DNA of 64,000 nt from contig NZ_JAGGJP010000012.1 in NCBI RefSeq assembly GCF_017872975.1, positions 1 through 64,000 on the forward strand, read 5' to 3'. The DNA comes from Rubellimicrobium aerolatum. Lineage in GTDB: Bacteria; Pseudomonadota; Alphaproteobacteria; Rhodobacterales; Rhodobacteraceae. The notes under the pieces are model-generated. The model saw nothing but the letters and a program-made list of their open reading frames with translations, was not told where the DNA came from and did no database searches. Below are positions 1-7,663 of the stretch, in pieces. Numbering within the stretch: position 1 is the first letter of the stretch; each line of letters opens with the position of its first letter. A program made the position numbers and the translations under genes.

Positions 1-962
1 GCCGCCCGAACCGTCGCCGTGATCTGCTCCACCGCCGCCGCCGTCTCCTCCAGGTTCGCCGCCTGCGTCTCCGTCCGACGGGACAGATCCTCGGCCGAGG
101 ACAGGATGTCGTCGCTGGCCGAACGGACCCCGTCCCCGCCGGACCGGATGGCGGAGATCGCCTCGCGCAGGTGGACGAGCCCGGAGTTGAGGCTGCGCTT
201 GGTGGGCTGGTAGGCCGGGGGCACATCCGCCTCGACCCGCGCGGTCAGGTCGCCCGCGGCGAAGCGGGAGAGCACCGCGTCGAAGACCCCCGCCGCGGCC
301 TCGCCATCCCGTCGGGTGCGCTCGGCAAGGTCCTCCGCGCGCGCGCGCGCATCCTCGGCGGCTTGGCGCAGCTCGTTCGAGGCCTCCGCGCTCCGCGCCA
401 GCTCCGCGCGGCGGGCCGCGAGCTCCGCGCCGGCCGCCTCGGTCGAGCGGATGAACCAGGCGAGCACCGCGGCCTCGAACACGACGACGACGGCGTGGAG
501 CGCCGTCCGTTCGAGGGCGACGCCCAGGCCTGCCGCCGGATAGACCAGGGCGGGGAGGAGGATCGACAGCGACAGGTGATGGACGGCCGTGACGGCGCAG
601 GCCAGCAGGAGGGCCGGGATGCTCCCCATGGTGGCGACGATGGCCAGCATGGCGAAGAAGACCATGTGCGCGTCGATCTGCCAGGGATGGCCGGCGAGGG
701 CGGCCGTCAGCGCGATGCAGTGGCCGATCAGGGCCATGGCCAGGAGCAGCGACCGTTCGCGGGGCTCCAGCCGGCGCGCGGCGAGCGCCAGGCCGAGAAA
801 GAGCGCCGCCGCCGCCGCCACCCCGCCGAACGGCCCGCCCGTCAGCAGGGCCGCCGCCGGCGCGACGGGCGCGGCCCAGGTCGCGACCGCGGTCGCCATC
901 GCTGTCCTGCCGGAGCCGTCCGCCGGCTCCCCAGGGTTCGCGGTCGTCGGTTCGTTCGTCAT
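1..962 (-). CDS. Methyl-accepting chemotaxis protein, C-terminal part beyond window
   Basis: The reading frame is open from an ATG at 962 to the window edge, about 320 codons, so only the N-terminal part is present. Residues about 20-170 are strongly hydrophobic, with several membrane segments and conserved-looking histidines (GHCIAL, GHPWQID, AVHHLSL). A HAMP-like stretch follows at about 230-285 (FAAGDLTARVE). Then comes the start of the receptor signalling helix, where RRTETQAANLEETAAAVEQI is typical of methylation-helix regions. This indicates a membrane chemoreceptor signalling to CheA/CheW, with a membrane-embedded rather than periplasmic sensor. Its ATG overlaps the stop of the upstream 99-codon gene by 4 nt, so the two are co-transcribed. 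A second in-frame ATG lies 21 codons in. The ligand is unknown. Confidence 0.88.
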   Translation of the reverse strand, partial: MTNEPTTANPGEPADGSGRTAMATAVATWAAPVAPAAALLTGGPFGGVAAAAALFLGLALAARRLEPRERSLLLAMALIGHCIALTAALAGHPWQIDAHMVFFAMLAIVATMGSIPALLLACAVTAVHHLSLSILLPALVYPAAGLGVALERTALHAVVVVFEAAVLAWFIRSTEAAGAELAARRAELARSAEASNELRQAAEDARARAEDLAERTRRDGEAAAGVFDAVLSRFAAGDLTARVEADVPPAYQPTKRSLNSGLVHLREAISAIRSGGDGVRSASDDILSSAEDLSRRTETQAANLEETAAAVEQITATVRA

Positions 963-1258
963 TGTCCACCTCCGCAGATCGCGGCGATCGCTGCCGGGTC
1001 CAGGATCATCCATGCGCCGGCGGCCTGGAGCGCCTCGGGCGTCGTGCCGGTCGCGAGCACGGCCCAGGACGTCGAGGCCGGACCGATCAGCCGTCCGCCG
1101 GCGGCTGCGACCCGCGCCGCCGCGCCGCCGCCCAGCGGGGATGCGACGACCAGCATCGGGCCGCTTGCGGTCCGGTGCGGCGCGAGTCCCAGGGGGACGA
1201 GGGCGAGGCAGGTTGCGGCGGCGATGGCGAGTCCTCCCGACAGGATTGCGATTCTCAT
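959..1258 (-). CDS. Small exported or membrane-anchored protein of unknown function
   Basis: This is a 99-residue protein. Its N-terminus looks like a signal peptide or membrane anchor (MRIAILSGGLAIAAATCLAL), followed by an alanine- and glycine-rich short domain ending in ICGGGQ. I do not recognise a family. The stop overlaps the start of the downstream chemoreceptor gene (ATGA), which is the main argument that it is a real gene and co-translated with the receptor. One possible role is an accessory or sensory partner of the receptor, but this rests on position alone. The 136-bp stretch upstream (1259-1394) must carry the promoter of this two-gene unit. Confidence 0.6.
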   Translation of the reverse strand: MRIAILSGGLAIAAATCLALVPLGLAPHRTASGPMLVVASPLGGGAAARVAAAGGRLIGPASTSWAVLATGTTPEALQAAGAWMILDPAAIAAICGGGQ

Positions 1259-1394
1259 GCCGCCAGTCTAGCCGCCGGGAGTTAAGGCCGGATGAACGCC
1301 CGCGAAGTTCCTTCATCCGTCGTCGATCGCGGGAGACCGGGGCGCCGTCGCGGAGGGCGCGCGCGAGTCGGGGCCGATGGCCGGGCGACCGGCG

Positions 1395-3533
1395 TCAGGC
1401 GGCGGCCGAGCCCGGCTCGGGATCGAGCCAGCGCGACACCAGCTCGTCGATGGGCAGGGGCTGGTCGAGGTGGTAACCCTGCGCCAGGTCCGAGCCCAGC
1501 TCCCGCAGGAGGTCGAGGTCGCGGGCCGATTCGATGCCCTCGCAGACCACGCGCAGGTCGAGGCCGTGCGCCATGCGGATCATGCCGTCCACGACCGCCA
1601 TCCCGCCGGCCGAGCGGTGGACCCGCGCCACGAAGGAGCGGTCGATCTTGAGCGTGTCGAAGCGGAACTGCTCCAGGTAGCCGACGGAGGAGTAGCCGGT
1701 GCCGAAGTCGTCCAGCGCGATGGAGAACCCCGCCTCGCGCAGCTCCTCGACGCGCTGCGCGGCGAGGCGGGGATCGTCCACGACGACGGCCTCCGTGAGC
1801 TCGATCTCGATGCGGGCGGGCGGGATGCCGCGCGCCCGAAGCTCGTCCACGAGACTGGGGATGAAGTCCGGGGCCATCAGCTGGAGGGTCGAGACGTTCA
1901 GGCTCACCCGCAGGGCCGGGTGCGCGGCGAGATCGTCGCAGACGAGATGGAAGAGCCTGCGGCCAAGCTCCACGATCAGGCCCGCCTGCTCGGCCACGGC
2001 GATGAAGCGGCCCGGCGGCACGGAGCCGAGCCGGGGCGAGGTCCAGCGGGCCAGCGCCTCGGCGCGCTCCAGCCGGCCGGTCCGACCGACGATGGGCTGG
2101 TAGGCGATCGACAGCTCCCCCGGGTTCCGCAGCGCCTCGCGGAGGCCCTGCTCGATGGCGAGGGCGTCGCGCGCCGCCTGCCCGATGATGGCGCTGAAGG
2201 CCACGGGGGTCGCGCGGCCGCGCTGGCGCTTGGCCTCGTCCATGGCGAGGTCGGCCTGCCGCAGGAGGTCCGGGCCTTGCAGGGCGTCGTCGGCCTGCAC
2301 GGCATAGCCCATCGCCACGGCGACCTGCATCCGGTGGCCCAGCACCTCGATGGCCGGCTCCAGGGCGAGGAGCGCCCTTTCGGCCAGGGCCTGCGCCTGG
2401 GCCCCCGCGTCCGGGCCGCGCAGCACGAAGGCGAACTCGTCCCCGGCGGTGCGGGCCAGGATGCGATCGGGTCCGGCGAGGTCGGCCAGCCGTTCGGCCA
2501 GGACGAGGAGGACGCGGTCGCCGGCCTCGTGGCCGATGCTGTCGTTGATGCGCTTGAAGTCGTTGACGTCGAGGAAGAGGACCGCCCGTTCGCCCGCGCG
2601 GGCCGAGGGGTCCAGCAGCTCGCCGAAGGCGGCGCGGTTGGGCAGGCCGGTCAGCGCGTCGGTCCGGGCGGCGAGCGAGGCCCGCCGTTCGGCCAGGACG
2701 AGGCCCTGCGCGTTGCGCCGGGTGAGGCGAGTTCCGATCAGGGCCAGGGCCGTCGCCGCCAGGGCGACCAGCGCCAGGAGCGGCAGCATCCGCCAGAGCA
2801 GGCGGGTGCCGGGGCGGGGCGCGCTCCAGGTCAGGTAGGCGGCCGGCGTGCCGTGGAGACCGGGCAGCGCCACGGCGGGCCGGTCCGTGGGACGGTCCGC
2901 CACGAGCGCCACCCCGGTCAGCAGGAGGCTGTGCGCGAGATCGGCCATGAGCGCCGGGCCCACGCGCAGGCCGAGCATGAGCTGGCCCGAGCGGCGGTCC
3001 GCCTCGGGGAAGAGGTGGGCGTGCTCGACCGGCTCGAAGCGGGAGGTGCCCATCGCGAACAGCTCCCCCCCGCGCCAGGCGAAGAACTCCGCCGTCTCGG
3101 CGGCGTCGCGCGCCAGCCGCCCCTCGGCCCCGGCGAGGAGGGCGGCGGGCAGGAGGCCCGGCCGCGCCGCCGTGCCGCCGCCGGTGGTCCAGCCCAGGTC
3201 CCGCGGGAGGGCGCCGCCCCAGACCACGGCGAGCTGGAACGTCCGGCCCATCATGGCGGCCGACCCGATGTAGTCGAAGATCCAGGTCCGGTCGGCGCCC
3301 CGCACGGCGGCATCGGCCTCGTCCCACTTGGTGTAGTCGATGGTCAGCAGCCGGACCCGGCCCAGGAGGTCGTCGCGCGCGACCTGGACCTGCACCTGCG
3401 ACTGGTCGAGCGCCTGCCGGTTCAGCGCGCTGGCCATCCAGACGACCGACACGACGGTCGTCGCCAGGAACAGCAGCGTCGTCCCGAGGATGACGGCGGA
3501 GATGCGGTCGGGGAGCCGGTGCAGGGCGGTCAT
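1395..3533 (-). CDS. CHASE4-GGDEF-EAL membrane protein (cyclic-di-GMP turnover)
   Basis: I place the start at the ATG at 3533 (MTALHRLPDRISAVILG), giving 712 residues. The frame stays open upstream to 3710, but that extension is proline- and arginine-rich and unlike coding sequence. A first membrane helix (about 12-34) is followed by a periplasmic CHASE4-like sensor domain (TIDYTKWDEADAAV, then WIFDYIGSA), a second helix near 250, a GGDEF domain and an EAL domain. The GGDEF signature reads AGDEF, a variant that can be active. The EAL domain keeps AEALARW, DDFGTGYSS and EGIE, so phosphodiesterase activity is plausible. The protein could therefore make or degrade cyclic-di-GMP, which often controls exopolysaccharide production. 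The link to the nearby polysaccharide locus is inference. Confidence 0.9.
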   Translation of the reverse strand: MTALHRLPDRISAVILGTTLLFLATTVVSVVWMASALNRQALDQSQVQVQVARDDLLGRVRLLTIDYTKWDEADAAVRGADRTWIFDYIGSAAMMGRTFQLAVVWGGALPRDLGWTTGGGTAARPGLLPAALLAGAEGRLARDAAETAEFFAWRGGELFAMGTSRFEPVEHAHLFPEADRRSGQLMLGLRVGPALMADLAHSLLLTGVALVADRPTDRPAVALPGLHGTPAAYLTWSAPRPGTRLLWRMLPLLALVALAATALALIGTRLTRRNAQGLVLAERRASLAARTDALTGLPNRAAFGELLDPSARAGERAVLFLDVNDFKRINDSIGHEAGDRVLLVLAERLADLAGPDRILARTAGDEFAFVLRGPDAGAQAQALAERALLALEPAIEVLGHRMQVAVAMGYAVQADDALQGPDLLRQADLAMDEAKRQRGRATPVAFSAIIGQAARDALAIEQGLREALRNPGELSIAYQPIVGRTGRLERAEALARWTSPRLGSVPPGRFIAVAEQAGLIVELGRRLFHLVCDDLAAHPALRVSLNVSTLQLMAPDFIPSLVDELRARGIPPARIEIELTEAVVVDDPRLAAQRVEELREAGFSIALDDFGTGYSSVGYLEQFRFDTLKIDRSFVARVHRSAGGMAVVDGMIRMAHGLDLRVVCEGIESARDLDLLRELGSDLAQGYHLDQPLPIDELVSRWLDPEPGSAAA

Positions 3534-3884
3534 GCCGGGCCGCCCCGTCGGCGGGCGAGGGGGCGATGGACGCGCGACGAGGCCCCCGTCCCCGGGAACG
3601 GGGACCGGCGGAGCCGGGCGCGGCGATGGCAGCCCTGGATCGCGGTCGGCGGCATCCTGCGAAATCCCCTTGCGTTGCGGCGGCCGGACATCGGCCGTCG
3701 CGTCCACCATCCCGCAAAATAGCTAAGGAATGGTAAGGATGATGGCGCGAATCGGTCGATATGATGAAAGGCCTCCGCATGGGGCGGGCGGGCCCGCGGT
3801 GCCCGTCGCCGTCGGACCCGGGGCGCGCCCGCGACGGAGCGGGTTCCGGCGCGTCGCGATCCGCCCCGGCGGGCGCGAGGGGGC
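3534..3884. other. Intergenic stretch upstream of the GGDEF-EAL gene
   Basis: There is no convincing gene here. The part from about 3715 to 3770 is clearly richer in A and T than its surroundings and is the probable promoter region of the GGDEF-EAL gene. The rest is GC-rich and contains only shadow frames. Confidence 0.4.
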
Positions 3885-4511
3885 TCAGGCAAGGGCCGCC
3901 GCGTGGCGCAGGAGGCCGGCGGCGAGGAGGAGCATGGTCGCGCCCACCGCGAGGTCGAGCAGGCGCCACGCGAGGGGGCGGGCGAAGAGCGGGGCGAGGA
4001 GGCGCGCGCCGAAGCCCAGCGCGGCGAACCAGGCGGCGCTGGCGAGGCCCGCCCCGGCGACGAAGGACCCCTGCGCGCCGGCCGGCTGCGCCGCGCCGAC
4101 CGAGCCCACGAGGAGCACGGTGTCGAGATAGACATGGGGGTTGAGGAAGGTGAAGGCCGCCACCTGCGCCAGCGCGGCCCCGAGGGGGAGCGCCGTTCCG
4201 GCGCGGTCGGCGCGGAGCGCGTCGGGGCGCAGGGCGCGGCGGAGGGCGGCGAGCCCATACCAGCCGAGGAAGGCGGCCCCGCCGACGGCGAGGAGCGGCA
4301 CGAGCCCCGGCCGGCGGCCGAGCGCCGCGCCCAGGCCCGCGACCCCCGCCGCGATGAGCGCGAGGTCGGCCAAGGCGCAGAAGGCGACGATCGGGGCGAC
4401 GTGCTCGCGCCGGAGGCCCTGGCGCAGGACGAAGGCGTTCTGCGAGCCGATGGCGACGATGAGCCCGGCGGACAGGGCGAAGCCGGTGAGGAAGGCGGGC
4501 GGTGGCGTCAT
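3885..4511 (-). CDS. argO: LysE/ArgO family amino-acid exporter
   Basis: A 208-residue integral membrane protein with about six hydrophobic segments. The N-terminal sequence LSAGLIVAIGSQNAFVLRQG is the hallmark of the LysE/ArgO family, which exports basic amino acids such as arginine or lysine. TFLNPHVYLDTVLL in the middle is also typical. It is transcribed away from the adjacent LysR-type gene across a 73-bp gap, the classic arrangement of the exporter gene argO and its activator gene argP. Expression is therefore expected to depend on ArgP with a basic amino-acid effector. Arginine versus lysine specificity cannot be read from the sequence. Confidence 0.93.
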   Translation of the reverse strand: MTPPPAFLTGFALSAGLIVAIGSQNAFVLRQGLRREHVAPIVAFCALADLALIAAGVAGLGAALGRRPGLVPLLAVGGAAFLGWYGLAALRRALRPDALRADRAGTALPLGAALAQVAAFTFLNPHVYLDTVLLVGSVGAAQPAGAQGSFVAGAGLASAAWFAALGFGARLLAPLFARPLAWRLLDLAVGATMLLLAAGLLRHAAALA

Positions 4512-4584
4512 GGGCGCTGTCCTGACGCATCCGGGCGGTGTAGGCCAGTTCAGGATGCTAATGAGGATGAAGGCGGGCTAATCC
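4512..4584. promoter_or_regulatory. Divergent argO/argP control region
   Basis: The 73-bp gap holds an interrupted inverted repeat, TCCTGA at 4520-4525 and TCAGGA at 4550-4555. It overlaps a second pair, GCATCC at 4527-4532 and GGATGC at 4553-4558. This is a good candidate LysR-type operator serving both genes. The site is inferred from symmetry and position only. Confidence 0.5.
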
Positions 4585-5496
4585 ATGCTCGACTATCCGT
4601 CGCTCGCGGCGCTGGCCGCCGTGGTGCGGGAGGGCGGCTTCGACAAGGCCGCCGTCGTGCTGGGGGTGACGCCCTCGGCGGTGTCGCAGCGGGTCCGGGC
4701 GCTGGAGGAGCGGGTCGGGGCCACGCTGGTCGTGCGGAGCCAGCCGCCGGTGCCGACCGAGGCGGGCGCGCGGCTCTGCGCCCATGTGGAGCGGGTGCGG
4801 CTTCTGGAGGGGGAACTGGCGGCCGGGCTGCCGGGGCTGGAGGGCGGCGGGCCGGCGACGCTGCGGGTGGCGGTGAACGCCGATTCGCTGGGGAGCTGGT
4901 TCCTGCCCGCCGTCGCCCGGTTCGCGGAGGCGACGGGGGCCCTGCTGGACCTCGTGCTCGATGGCGAGGACCACACGGCGGAGCGGCTGCGGTCGGGCGA
5001 GGTGCTGGCGGCGGTGACGGCGGACCCCGCGCCGGTGCCGGGCTGCCGCACCCGGCCGCTGGGCGCGCTGCGCTACGTGGCGGTGGCGAGCCCGGAATTC
5101 GCGCGGCGGCATTTCGCGGCGGGGGTCGATCCGGCGGCCCTGGCGCGGGCGCCGGTGCTGCGGTTCGATCGCCGGGACGGGTTGCAGGCGCGCTGGCTGC
5201 GCGAGGCCCTTGGCGGGGCGGCGACCGGGCCGACGCATTGGGTGCCCTCGACCCAGGGGTTCCTCGACGCGAGCCTCGCGGGGCTCGGATGGGCGATGAA
5301 CCCGCTGGCGCTGGCGGCGCCGCACCTCAAGGCGGGGCGGCTGGTGGAGCTTGTGCCGGGGCGGCCGCTCGACGTGGAACTGCACTGGCAGCACGCGCGG
5401 CTGGGAGCGCGGCTCCTGGATGCGCTGACGCGCGAGGTGGGGGCGGAGGCGCGGCGGCGGCTGGAGCCGTCGGGGGGATCGGGCCGGGGAGGTTGA
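4585..5496 (+). CDS. argP: LysR-family regulator ArgP
   Basis: A 303-residue LysR-type regulator. Residues 1-60 form the winged helix-turn-helix (MLDYPSLAALAAVVREGGFD, then GVTPSAVSQRVRALEE). The opening MLDYPSL and the full-length similarity pattern are those of ArgP/IciA, the activator of the arginine exporter gene. The effector-binding domain follows (LRVAVNADSLGSWFLPAV). The start has a purine-rich GAAGGCGGG just upstream. Divergence from argO supports the assignment. It probably senses arginine or lysine. It ends 138 bp before a convergent LuxR-type gene, with a hairpin between them. Confidence 0.93.
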   Translation: MLDYPSLAALAAVVREGGFDKAAVVLGVTPSAVSQRVRALEERVGATLVVRSQPPVPTEAGARLCAHVERVRLLEGELAAGLPGLEGGGPATLRVAVNADSLGSWFLPAVARFAEATGALLDLVLDGEDHTAERLRSGEVLAAVTADPAPVPGCRTRPLGALRYVAVASPEFARRHFAAGVDPAALARAPVLRFDRRDGLQARWLREALGGAATGPTHWVPSTQGFLDASLAGLGWAMNPLALAAPHLKAGRLVELVPGRPLDVELHWQHARLGARLLDALTREVGAEARRRLEPSGGSGRGG

Positions 5497-5582
5497 GGAT
5501 GGGCCCCGCGGTCGGGCTTGCCGGCGGTTTGGCCGACTCGTGGCCCGGACGGAGGGCCTGCCGGGAAGGGGACAGGGAAGCA

Positions 5583-5603
5583 CCCGGGCGAGGCCCGCCC
5601 GGG
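5583..5603. terminator. Hairpin between convergent argP and luxR-type genes
   Basis: Perfect 8-bp arms CCCGGGCG and CGCCCGGG are separated by a 5-nt loop. On the plus strand CGTTGTCGTT follows, a weak T-rich tail. It is most likely the argP terminator and possibly bidirectional. Confidence 0.55.
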
Positions 5604-5634
5604 CGTTGTCGTTCGCGGCCTTGCGTGGGGCGGA

Positions 5635-6390
5635 TCAGCCCTCGCTGCCGAAGCAGACGGCGTTCAGCTTGAAGGCCGCTTCCGTCCGGTTCGAGGCGTG
5701 CAGCTTCTTCATGATGCTGCGGATGTGGACCTTGACCGTGCTCTCGCAGAGGTTGAGCTCGTAGGCGATGGTCTTGTTGGACTTGCCCCGGCGCAGCGCC
5801 TCGCAGACGGCGAGCTGACGTTCGGTGAACTGGCCGAACTGCTCGGCCTGGGGTTGCTTGGGGGCGCTGACGAAGGCGCTCCTCAGGGCGTGGAGGCTGG
5901 TCATGGGCAGGAAGACGCCGTTGGCCAGCGACAGGCGGGTGGCCTCGACGATGGTCTCCAGGCCCACGGAGGAGGGGATGTAGCCGCGGGCGCCATGGTC
6001 GAAGGCGGCGATCATCTCGCGCACGTCCTCGGAGTCGCCGACGACCATGACGGGGGTCGAGCCCGCCTCGCGGACGAGGCGCTGCAACCCGTCGGCGATG
6101 CCGGGGTCGCCGACGGCGCTCCCGCCGATGCGGTAGAGGATGATCTTGGCCGGCGGCACGTCGCCGGACTGGAGCCAGGCCTCGACGGAGCCGTAGCCGG
6201 TCGCGACCACGCCCGCGGAGGACGAGGAGATCGTCCGCACCAGGCATTCCCGGTCGAGCGTCCGGGGGTCGATGACGGCGACGGCGATGGCCTCCTCGAC
6301 GGCCGCCGGGGGCGGGGCCGGCCGGGCGACAACCACGCTGGCCTTCGCGCCGTCGCTGCGGGCCAGTCCGCCGAACAACTTGGCGTTCAT
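5635..6390 (-). CDS. LuxR-type transcription regulator with atypical receiver domain
   Basis: The ATG at 6390 is preceded by a purine-rich GAAGTGAG, giving 251 residues. The C-terminal LuxR/FixJ helix-turn-helix is intact (FTERQLAVCEALRRGKSNKT, then LCESTVKVHIRSIMKKL). The N-terminal half has a receiver-like pattern but lacks key phosphorylation residues. Where canonical receivers have the phospho-acceptor Asp after beta-3, the sequence reads KIILYRIGG. The conserved Lys near GYLLK is replaced (RGYIPSS). It is therefore probably a phosphorylation-independent regulator. It sits at the edge of the polysaccharide locus, so it is a candidate regulator of that locus, which is inference. Confidence 0.88.
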   Translation of the reverse strand: MNAKLFGGLARSDGAKASVVVARPAPPPAAVEEAIAVAVIDPRTLDRECLVRTISSSSAGVVATGYGSVEAWLQSGDVPPAKIILYRIGGSAVGDPGIADGLQRLVREAGSTPVMVVGDSEDVREMIAAFDHGARGYIPSSVGLETIVEATRLSLANGVFLPMTSLHALRSAFVSAPKQPQAEQFGQFTERQLAVCEALRRGKSNKTIAYELNLCESTVKVHIRSIMKKLHASNRTEAAFKLNAVCFGSEG

Positions 6391-7029
6391 GTTACTCACT
6401 TCACGGTTCCTTGCGCTTGAGGAGCGAGCATTCCTGCGGCGCCCCGATGGCCTGGACGATGGGGCAGGTCCCCATGATCGAAACTTCCCCCCGACGAGCC
6501 CTGGACGACCCGGATCGCCACCGCCGCTTCCGAACCCTTGCCCCAGCAGGGTCGCGGCAATCGCCGCGCACTTCGTTCGATCTACAACAATCGAGCCACC
6601 GGTCGCACCAAGGATGAACACGGCACTTGACTTGAATGATCGGCATTCCACGTCACGCGGAATGCTCCATCGGACTTTGCGTCGAAAGGACGGCTCCTTA
6701 TCCAATCCTGGTCGCCTGTTTGAAATGTGCACCTGACGCCTCCGTGAAGTCAAGCATCAAACAAATTGCTGACACAATTAGGACATCTTATCTACTTTAG
6801 GTTGTGTGGGATAGCTGGCGGACCCCCGCGCCGTGCAGCGGGAGGATGAGGGCGGGTCGCGGCGGGGCGGAGGTGCCCCATCGGCGCCATTTCCCGCGCC
6901 GGCAGGGCGGATTTCCGGGCGGGCGACGGAACCGGAAATGCAATGGACAAGGGCGCCGTGCCTGGCGAGGATCGGCGCGTCGTTCCGGTCTTCGTTCCGG
7001 GCGCCGCCGGACCCCGCGACCTCAAGGAG
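6391..7029. other. Long intergenic control region at the start of the polysaccharide locus
   Basis: About 640 bp without a convincing gene, between the divergent LuxR-type gene and the acetyltransferase gene. The part from about 6590 to 6800 is unusually A/T-rich for this genome and should contain the promoters. The open frame from 6943 into the acetyltransferase could also be an N-terminal extension. Confidence 0.5.
6766..6794 (+). promoter_or_regulatory. Candidate sigma-70 promoter for the acetyltransferase gene
   Basis: TTGCTG at 6766-6771 and TATCTA at 6789-6794 are separated by exactly 17 bp inside the A/T-rich part of the intergenic region. It would read towards the acetyltransferase gene. 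Confidence 0.4.
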
Positions 7030-7662
7030 ATGGAATTGACCAAGCCGGATCTGGTCGTGGTCGGATTCAGCGGCAATGCCCTCGACGCGCTTTCAGCGAT
7101 CGAGGCGTCGTTCCGCGTCGTGGCCTTCCTCGACGACAACGCCGGACTGCACGGGCGCGACTTCGAGGGGGTGCCGGTCCTTCCGGTCGCGGCGCTCGGG
7201 CGCTTTCCCGAGGCGCGGGTCCTTTGCCTGATCGGGTCCGAGAGGTCCTACCGGCACCGCGCCGCGATCATCGGGCGGCTGGGGCTGCCGGAGGCCCGCT
7301 TCGCCACGGTCGTGCACCCAAGGGCCGAGGTGTCGCGGCTGGCGCGGATCGGGGCCGGGTCGGTCCTCCTCGCGGGGGCGCAGGTCGTGTCGAACGGCGT
7401 CGTCGGCCGGCACGTGATCGTCCTGCCGCAGAGCGTGGTCCATCACGATTCGGAAGTGGGGGATTTCACGCTGGTCGGGACCGGGGTCATCGTCGCCGGC
7501 CATGTCCGGGTCGGGCCGGGCTGCTACCTGGGCAGCGGCAGCCGCCTGAAGAACGGCGTGACGGTCGGGGAGGGGGCGCTGGTCGGCATGGGGGCGAACG
7601 TGCTGCGGGACGTGCCCCCGGGCGCGACCGTCGTCGGGAACCCGGCGCGCGTCCTGCGCTAG
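7030..7662 (+). CDS. PglD/NeuD-like sugar O- or N-acyltransferase
   Basis: The protein starts with a Rossmann-like half (PDLVVVGFSGNALDALSA). A left-handed beta-helix of hexapeptide repeats follows (IGAGSVLLAGAQVV, VGPGCYLGSGSRL), ending with VPPGATVVGNPARVL. This is the layout of PglD/NeuD acetyltransferases that modify nucleotide-linked or lipid-linked sugars. The start is uncertain. The ATG at 7030 directly abuts AAGGAG. A TTG at 7036 in the same frame has ideal spacing (6 nt) from it. The frame is also open from an ATG at 6943. It is probably involved in decorating the exopolysaccharide repeat. Its stop is 2 bp from the stop of the convergent polymerase gene. Confidence 0.87.
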   Translation: MELTKPDLVVVGFSGNALDALSAIEASFRVVAFLDDNAGLHGRDFEGVPVLPVAALGRFPEARVLCLIGSERSYRHRAAIIGRLGLPEARFATVVHPRAEVSRLARIGAGSVLLAGAQVVSNGVVGRHVIVLPQSVVHHDSEVGDFTLVGTGVIVAGHVRVGPGCYLGSGSRLKNGVTVGEGALVGMGANVLRDVPPGATVVGNPARVLR

Positions 7663-7663
7663 G

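Noticed and set aside
171-1271. Long plus-strand open frame over the chemoreceptor region
   Set aside because: It is antisense to a clear chemoreceptor and has an arginine- and glycine-rich composition typical of GC-rich shadow frames.
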